Assembly: GCA_949318235.1 (NCBI GenBank)
Contig: OX439131.1
Location: 30,403,018-30,467,017 of the forward strand
DNA from: Ecdyonurus torrentis
Taxonomy: Eukaryota > Arthropoda > Insecta > Ephemeroptera > Heptageniidae
Length of the DNA: 64,000 nucleotides
Direction of reading: 5' to 3'
Below are positions 57,660 to 64,000 of the stretch, one piece after another. A model generated the notes under the pieces. That model was not told the DNA's origin. It saw only the letters and a program-made list of their open reading frames with translations, and did not search any database. The stretch's first letter is position 1; each line of letters begins with the position of its first letter. The translations under genes and the position numbers were made by a program.

Positions 57660-57780
57660 ACTTTACCATGTGGGAGGTTACGCCCCCTTGTAACAGTAGG
57701 CGTGGCACAAGATCATGTCAGACAAGTAAAGGGTCATAACCACGTGACCTAATGACGTCACTTTTATACCTAATTTATAT
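57660..57780. promoter_or_regulatory. Dense transcription-factor motif cluster, candidate enhancer or promoter
   Basis: A GC-richer 120-bp block. It holds GGAGGTTACGCCCCC and AGGCGTGGC (KLF/Sp-like GC/GT boxes), and GGGTCA and TGACCT separated by 8 bp (an inverted nuclear-receptor half-site pair). CACGTG (57741-57746, E-box) and TGACGTCAC (57753-57761, full CRE) follow, then TTTTATACC (weak TATA-like). A (GA)n array lies 95 bp downstream. In some animals GA repeats near promoters bind GAGA-type factors. The motifs are seen; function is inferred. Confidence 0.4.
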
Positions 57781-57870
57781 TCACTTTCATGCCTAAGAAA
57801 CTATATATAATACTATAATATACATTATATTATATACACCCTATATGTTTTGATACACTATACTATATAC

Positions 57871-57873
<3 letters not shown>

Positions 57874-57924
<51 letters not shown>
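57874..57924. repeat. (GA)n microsatellite, about 51 bp
   Basis: Pure GA array. Confidence 0.95.
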
Positions 57925-57928
<4 letters not shown>

Positions 57929-59109
57929 AATATAATAATAACTTTGACTATATAACACTTCAACGACATCAATTGTTGTATAGTTAGAATTTTGCAGCTC
58001 ATTTAATATATTATTTAAGATTTATAATGCGTTGTAACTTACAGAGGTATACAATTTATGGTTTCTCTCTTCTTTTTTGCAATAATAATTGCCTAATTAA
58101 TTACCGACACTATTAAAAAAAATATAGAACAAAAAAAAGTGTTAGCTATTTAGAAGTACTCGTTGCTAGTATTTTTATAGAAAAAATATATATGGTGACA
58201 AATTTAAAACAGCAATTTTATTACGATTCCTCTGAGCCAATTCAGAGATTCTAAACTTTCCTAGCCACACCGAGTATAGAGTTTATATTTCTACACTTTC
58301 CATAAACTTCACGAGTCAAGCAACTGCACTCTGCATTGCACATTGCACCACTACGACCCGTGAAACATGTGCAGGTTATTTATTTTACGCTACAGGAGTT
58401 AATCTACAATTCAAATAAATGAACCATCAACTTTAGTACTGTAATTAATGAAGCAATGCAGCGTTATTACATATAAATATATAATATATGAAATAACTTG
58501 AAAAATAATTTACCTTAAAAAAGTTGATACATTGTTCCTTGCAATTTTCACTTTAATTAAAAAAATGATTCAATTGTTATACTATATTTATGTATACTTT
58601 TTTTTTTATTATAGAGTTTTAGTAAAATTTTTAAATTCAATTATCACTACAAAAACTATTATAATATTAATGTAAAAAGGATCAGTAATTCAATAGTTAT
58701 ATAAAATCTGTAACTATTAGGATGTTACGTTACATAAAGTACAAGTACAGTATAGCTAGATTCGACTTTGATTTTTTCTAAGCCAAACTTAAAATTACTG
58801 TGAATGTAAGAATAATTTAAATATTTCATATTCGTTTATATATACTTTTACAAAAGAAACGTTAGTTGAGAAGCAAGTTAAGTCAACGCTGGCTCGACTT
58901 TTTCTGATCATACGACGTGATAGCAAGGCTTTTTATATGAATAATGATCTTACTAATACATATTAACAAATTACTTTACATATTCAAATTTAATCATGGG
59001 AGTCCCATAAGCAGACATAAGAAATTGTGGCATTTACTCTACAAAGTTACAATAAATAATTGCAATTTGCTCCACATGCTTCACGGGTCATGGCATCGTG
59101 GTGGAATGA
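57925..59109. other. AT-rich non-coding stretch
   Basis: AT-rich DNA with a mildly GC-richer patch at 58240-58380. No gene recognised. Confidence 0.55.
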
Positions 59110-59231
59110 ACAGCTCTGGCCAAAAGTTCCCGAACGATTTGCATAGGCAACCCGCAATCACACTTTACTATCTTTATGAGAAAACGCAGCGGGCGCCGCT
59201 GCCCCGTTCGGGAACTTTTGGCCAGAGCTGT
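59110..59231. mobile_element. Tc1/mariner-like mini-MITE, about 120 bp
   Basis: The ends are perfect 27-bp inverted repeats starting ACAGCTCTGGCCAAAAG (59110-59136 and 59205-59231). The opening CAGCTCTGG matches a terminus I remember from Tc1/mariner-type MITEs; this is from memory. The flanking dinucleotide is TA on the right and AA on the left, so a TA duplication may have lost one base to mutation. The interior is about 68 bp with a near-palindromic GC-rich GCAGCGGGCGCCGCTGC. No coding capacity; a 108-codon frame across it is chance. Confidence 0.72.
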
Positions 59232-60816
59232 ACGGTACAGAGGGTTTTACTCGTAAAATGTATATTATAAAAAATGCAGAAAACTTAGCTTGCGTGCGGC
59301 TTTGGAAAGTGTAGTAAAAACTTCAAATTGCCGCGGAGGCATATTAGTGAAAATAAATATTCAAATCTTACACTATAATAGAAATATAAATTATGAGCTA
59401 TAATATATAATGCTTCTAGACATTGTGTTCTACTAGCAAGTTACTATATAATATTTTCTAGCGCTCGGCAATTGCAAAATCACTTATATTTCATTTCAAT
59501 ATTTATTGATTCTTTTATAATATAATATTCTATTCTTTTGAATATGTATTAGGTTTTATTTGAAAATAATATATTGATAAAAAATATAATACAGTATAGA
59601 ATTTCCATTAAACGCTTCAGGATATACATACAATAATAAAAAAGTAATAAAAAGTTATAAACTATACACACCAACTTGCTTTTTTTTTTTATTATAAATA
59701 TATTATACTTGTATTATATAATATAAAATATATAATATTATCTCATATTGTATATAATATCATTAAAAATAAAAGAAAATAATTTGTTTTATGTAGAATT
59801 AAATAATATAATACAATCTCGTTTAAAGTTAACAACACTATAAAAATCTAGACCATATACGCTGGAATATTTTACATTAAAAAATAGATTTTGGTATCAC
59901 GCAATTGCAGGTACTTTATTTTTATGTAAGCTCTTCATTTCATGTGTGATTATTTAACATACCTTTTTTTATACTATTTACATAATGTACTATATATAAT
60001 ATATCATAATAAATAAAATAAATAAAAGGTACATTATTTTTATTGTGTGTGTTTACGCAAAAAAAAAATGAAAATTTAAAAAAAAAATTGTTTTCTTACT
60101 GAGTTGAACGCATAACATATTAAATAATAGTCGTGCAATTTTTCACTTTTTTTTCCACACGTGTAAATATAATGTTAAAAAGAGTTACATGCACTCACGC
60201 TAGAGTAAATTTATTAATTTAATGTATATAAAAAAGAGGAAGAAAAAAAAAAACGTGCAGAGCTCATTAAAAAGTCTTCCACATATATTATTGCGTGAAC
60301 GTTCAATAAAAACATAATTGCTTTCAATAACAGAAAATTACTATAAAAAATAATCTTTAAAAAGGAAAAATATTGAATAATATAAAAATTGCATGTCTGT
60401 AATATTTTAGAGAAGAAAAACAAAAAAAAACAAAAGATTGTCTGGCTATATTCTCATATAACTTGCTATAAATTATATTAAATAAAAATAAAAAAAATAA
60501 AAAATCTATATTGTAGAATAGAAATTGATGTTTGGGTTGTTGATTTTTAGTATTTACAAAACACATTGTTGAACGTGACTTCCTGGTGTTAAGATAAGTA
60601 GTATGAAGGGGAAACTACTGTGAGTCACGATATTGTTGCATGAAGAAGAGAGGGAGTGACTCTCAACAATCAAACTGAGGCTATACGTAACACTGTTATA
60701 GTGACATAACACACATACTCGCTCACTGCAGTGACATACAACTTGACACAACATTCAACATTTCTTTCTCTTACAATCAGTATACGAAAAACAATGCATC
60801 TGACTAAGGTACACCT
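59232..60816. other. AT-rich non-coding stretch
   Basis: AT-rich sequence. Minus-strand frames of 66-69 codons at 60214-60754 are Phe/Leu/Ser-rich without motifs. No gene recognised. Confidence 0.6.
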
Positions 60817-63580
<2,764 letters not shown>

Positions 63581-63602
63581 ACGGCGCATTGCAGATGTAA
63601 CA

Positions 63603-63773
63603 ATGAGAGTCAGTAATGCTGTCTTCAACCTGCAATTACCAGCAAGTGTACACGTCTGTCTCATCGTCGTACTATGCATCTTTTGCTTTCTGACAACATT
63701 TGCCTGCTGGCAATACTGTACTGCTGCATCTCGAGGGAAATTTCAAACTCAAGCTGCACATTATTATAACTAA
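63603..63773 (+). CDS. Possible small single-pass membrane protein or last exon (56 codons)
   Basis: ATG with A at -3 (TAACAATGA) opens a 56-codon frame, free of simple repeats, ending in TAA. Residues about 18-36 (VCLIVVLCIFCFLTTFACW) form one hydrophobic, Cys-rich segment long enough to cross a membrane. A short polar tail follows with Arg, Lys and Gln, ending HYYN. The frame is open upstream to 63582 and TTGCAG ends at 63594, so it might instead be the 3' exon of a longer protein. An A-rich stretch begins about 12 bp after the stop and includes AATAAA-like words, so a retrocopy is possible. The island is GC-richer than its flanks, and a minus-strand frame is open across the same bases, which weakens the case. 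I recognise no family. Confidence 0.3.
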   Translation: MRVSNAVFNLQLPASVHVCLIVVLCIFCFLTTFACWQYCTAASRGKFQTQAAHYYN

Positions 63774-63870
63774 ACTCAACACTTAAAAAAAAAATAAAAA
63801 AAATAAAAAAGTATATAATAAGGAAAATTTACTTATGCTACCGTCTTCTTTGATTTACTGCTTTAATAAC

Positions 63871-63871
<1 letters not shown>

Positions 63872-63909
<38 letters not shown>
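63872..63909. repeat. (GA)n microsatellite, about 38 bp
   Basis: Pure GA array about 100 bp downstream of the 56-codon frame. Confidence 0.95.
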
Positions 63910-63911
<2 letters not shown>

Positions 63912-64000
63912 CACGGATAAAATGCACGTAAAACATTTTTGTCATGAAACATAACTTCTTCTTTAATTTTTTTATTTTTTTACTCTTACAGAAAGAAGTG

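Noticed and set aside
58944..59270. 108-codon plus-strand frame
   Set aside because: Crosses the 120-bp Tc1/mariner-like element including both termini; chance frame.
63603..63780. Minus-strand frames over the right-edge island as an exon
   Set aside because: Open, but no good acceptor-donor pair frames them and no motif is recognisable. Left as an alternative to the plus-strand frame.

Overview
This is an extremely AT-rich (by eye roughly four-fifths A+T), CpG-poor animal nuclear sequence. It is packed with simple repeats: long (TA)n, (GA)n/(CT)n and poly-T/poly-A tracts recur every 1-3 kb. There is no bacterial-style gene organisation, no operon and no recognisable multi-exon gene. No open frame translates to a protein family I recognise, and most long frames are just translated microsatellites. 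The picture fits a large intron or intergenic region of an invertebrate. A SINE-like block near 5.6 kb has a body that reminds me, from memory, of arthropod SINEs, so an arthropod (perhaps a crustacean) is my best but weak guess.

Layout: 1-5.5 kb is AT-rich sequence with three GC-richer islands and a (GA)n/(CT)n pair. A tRNA-derived SINE relic lies at 5.58-5.87 kb. A 2.4-kb element with about 0.95-kb inverted arms occupies 8.08-10.47 kb. A 241-bp hAT-type MITE with an 8-bp target duplication lies at 13.88-14.12 kb. Four TTAA-bounded palindromic elements lie at 21.85-22.19, 28.17-28.52, 47.29-47.61 and 60.82-61.16 kb. Two are near-identical copies in opposite orientation, one is a diverged relative, and one shares mainly the terminal pattern. 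A 120-bp Tc1/mariner-like MITE lies at 59.11-59.23 kb. G-quadruplex motifs occur at 25.61 kb (minus strand) and 54.35 kb (plus strand).

The most interesting signals are not genes. On the minus strand, at 15,586/15,587 and 53,689/53,690, a pyrimidine-rich 3' splice site is fused directly to a 5' splice site, sharing TGTTACAG|GTAAG. That is the form of a recursive-splicing ratchet point. If real, the whole window lies inside a very long intron of a minus-strand gene. Second, the palindromic cAMP-response element TGACGTCA occurs ten times, four of them inside the TTAA-bounded elements, which suggests a transposon family spreading CREB/ATF sites. Third, a GC-richer island near the right edge holds a 56-codon frame with one hydrophobic segment, the only frame I would consider as a possible small protein or exon, though other frames there are also open.

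Most of the remaining sequence is AT-rich DNA in which I see nothing specific; those stretches are listed so that a reader knows they were examined.
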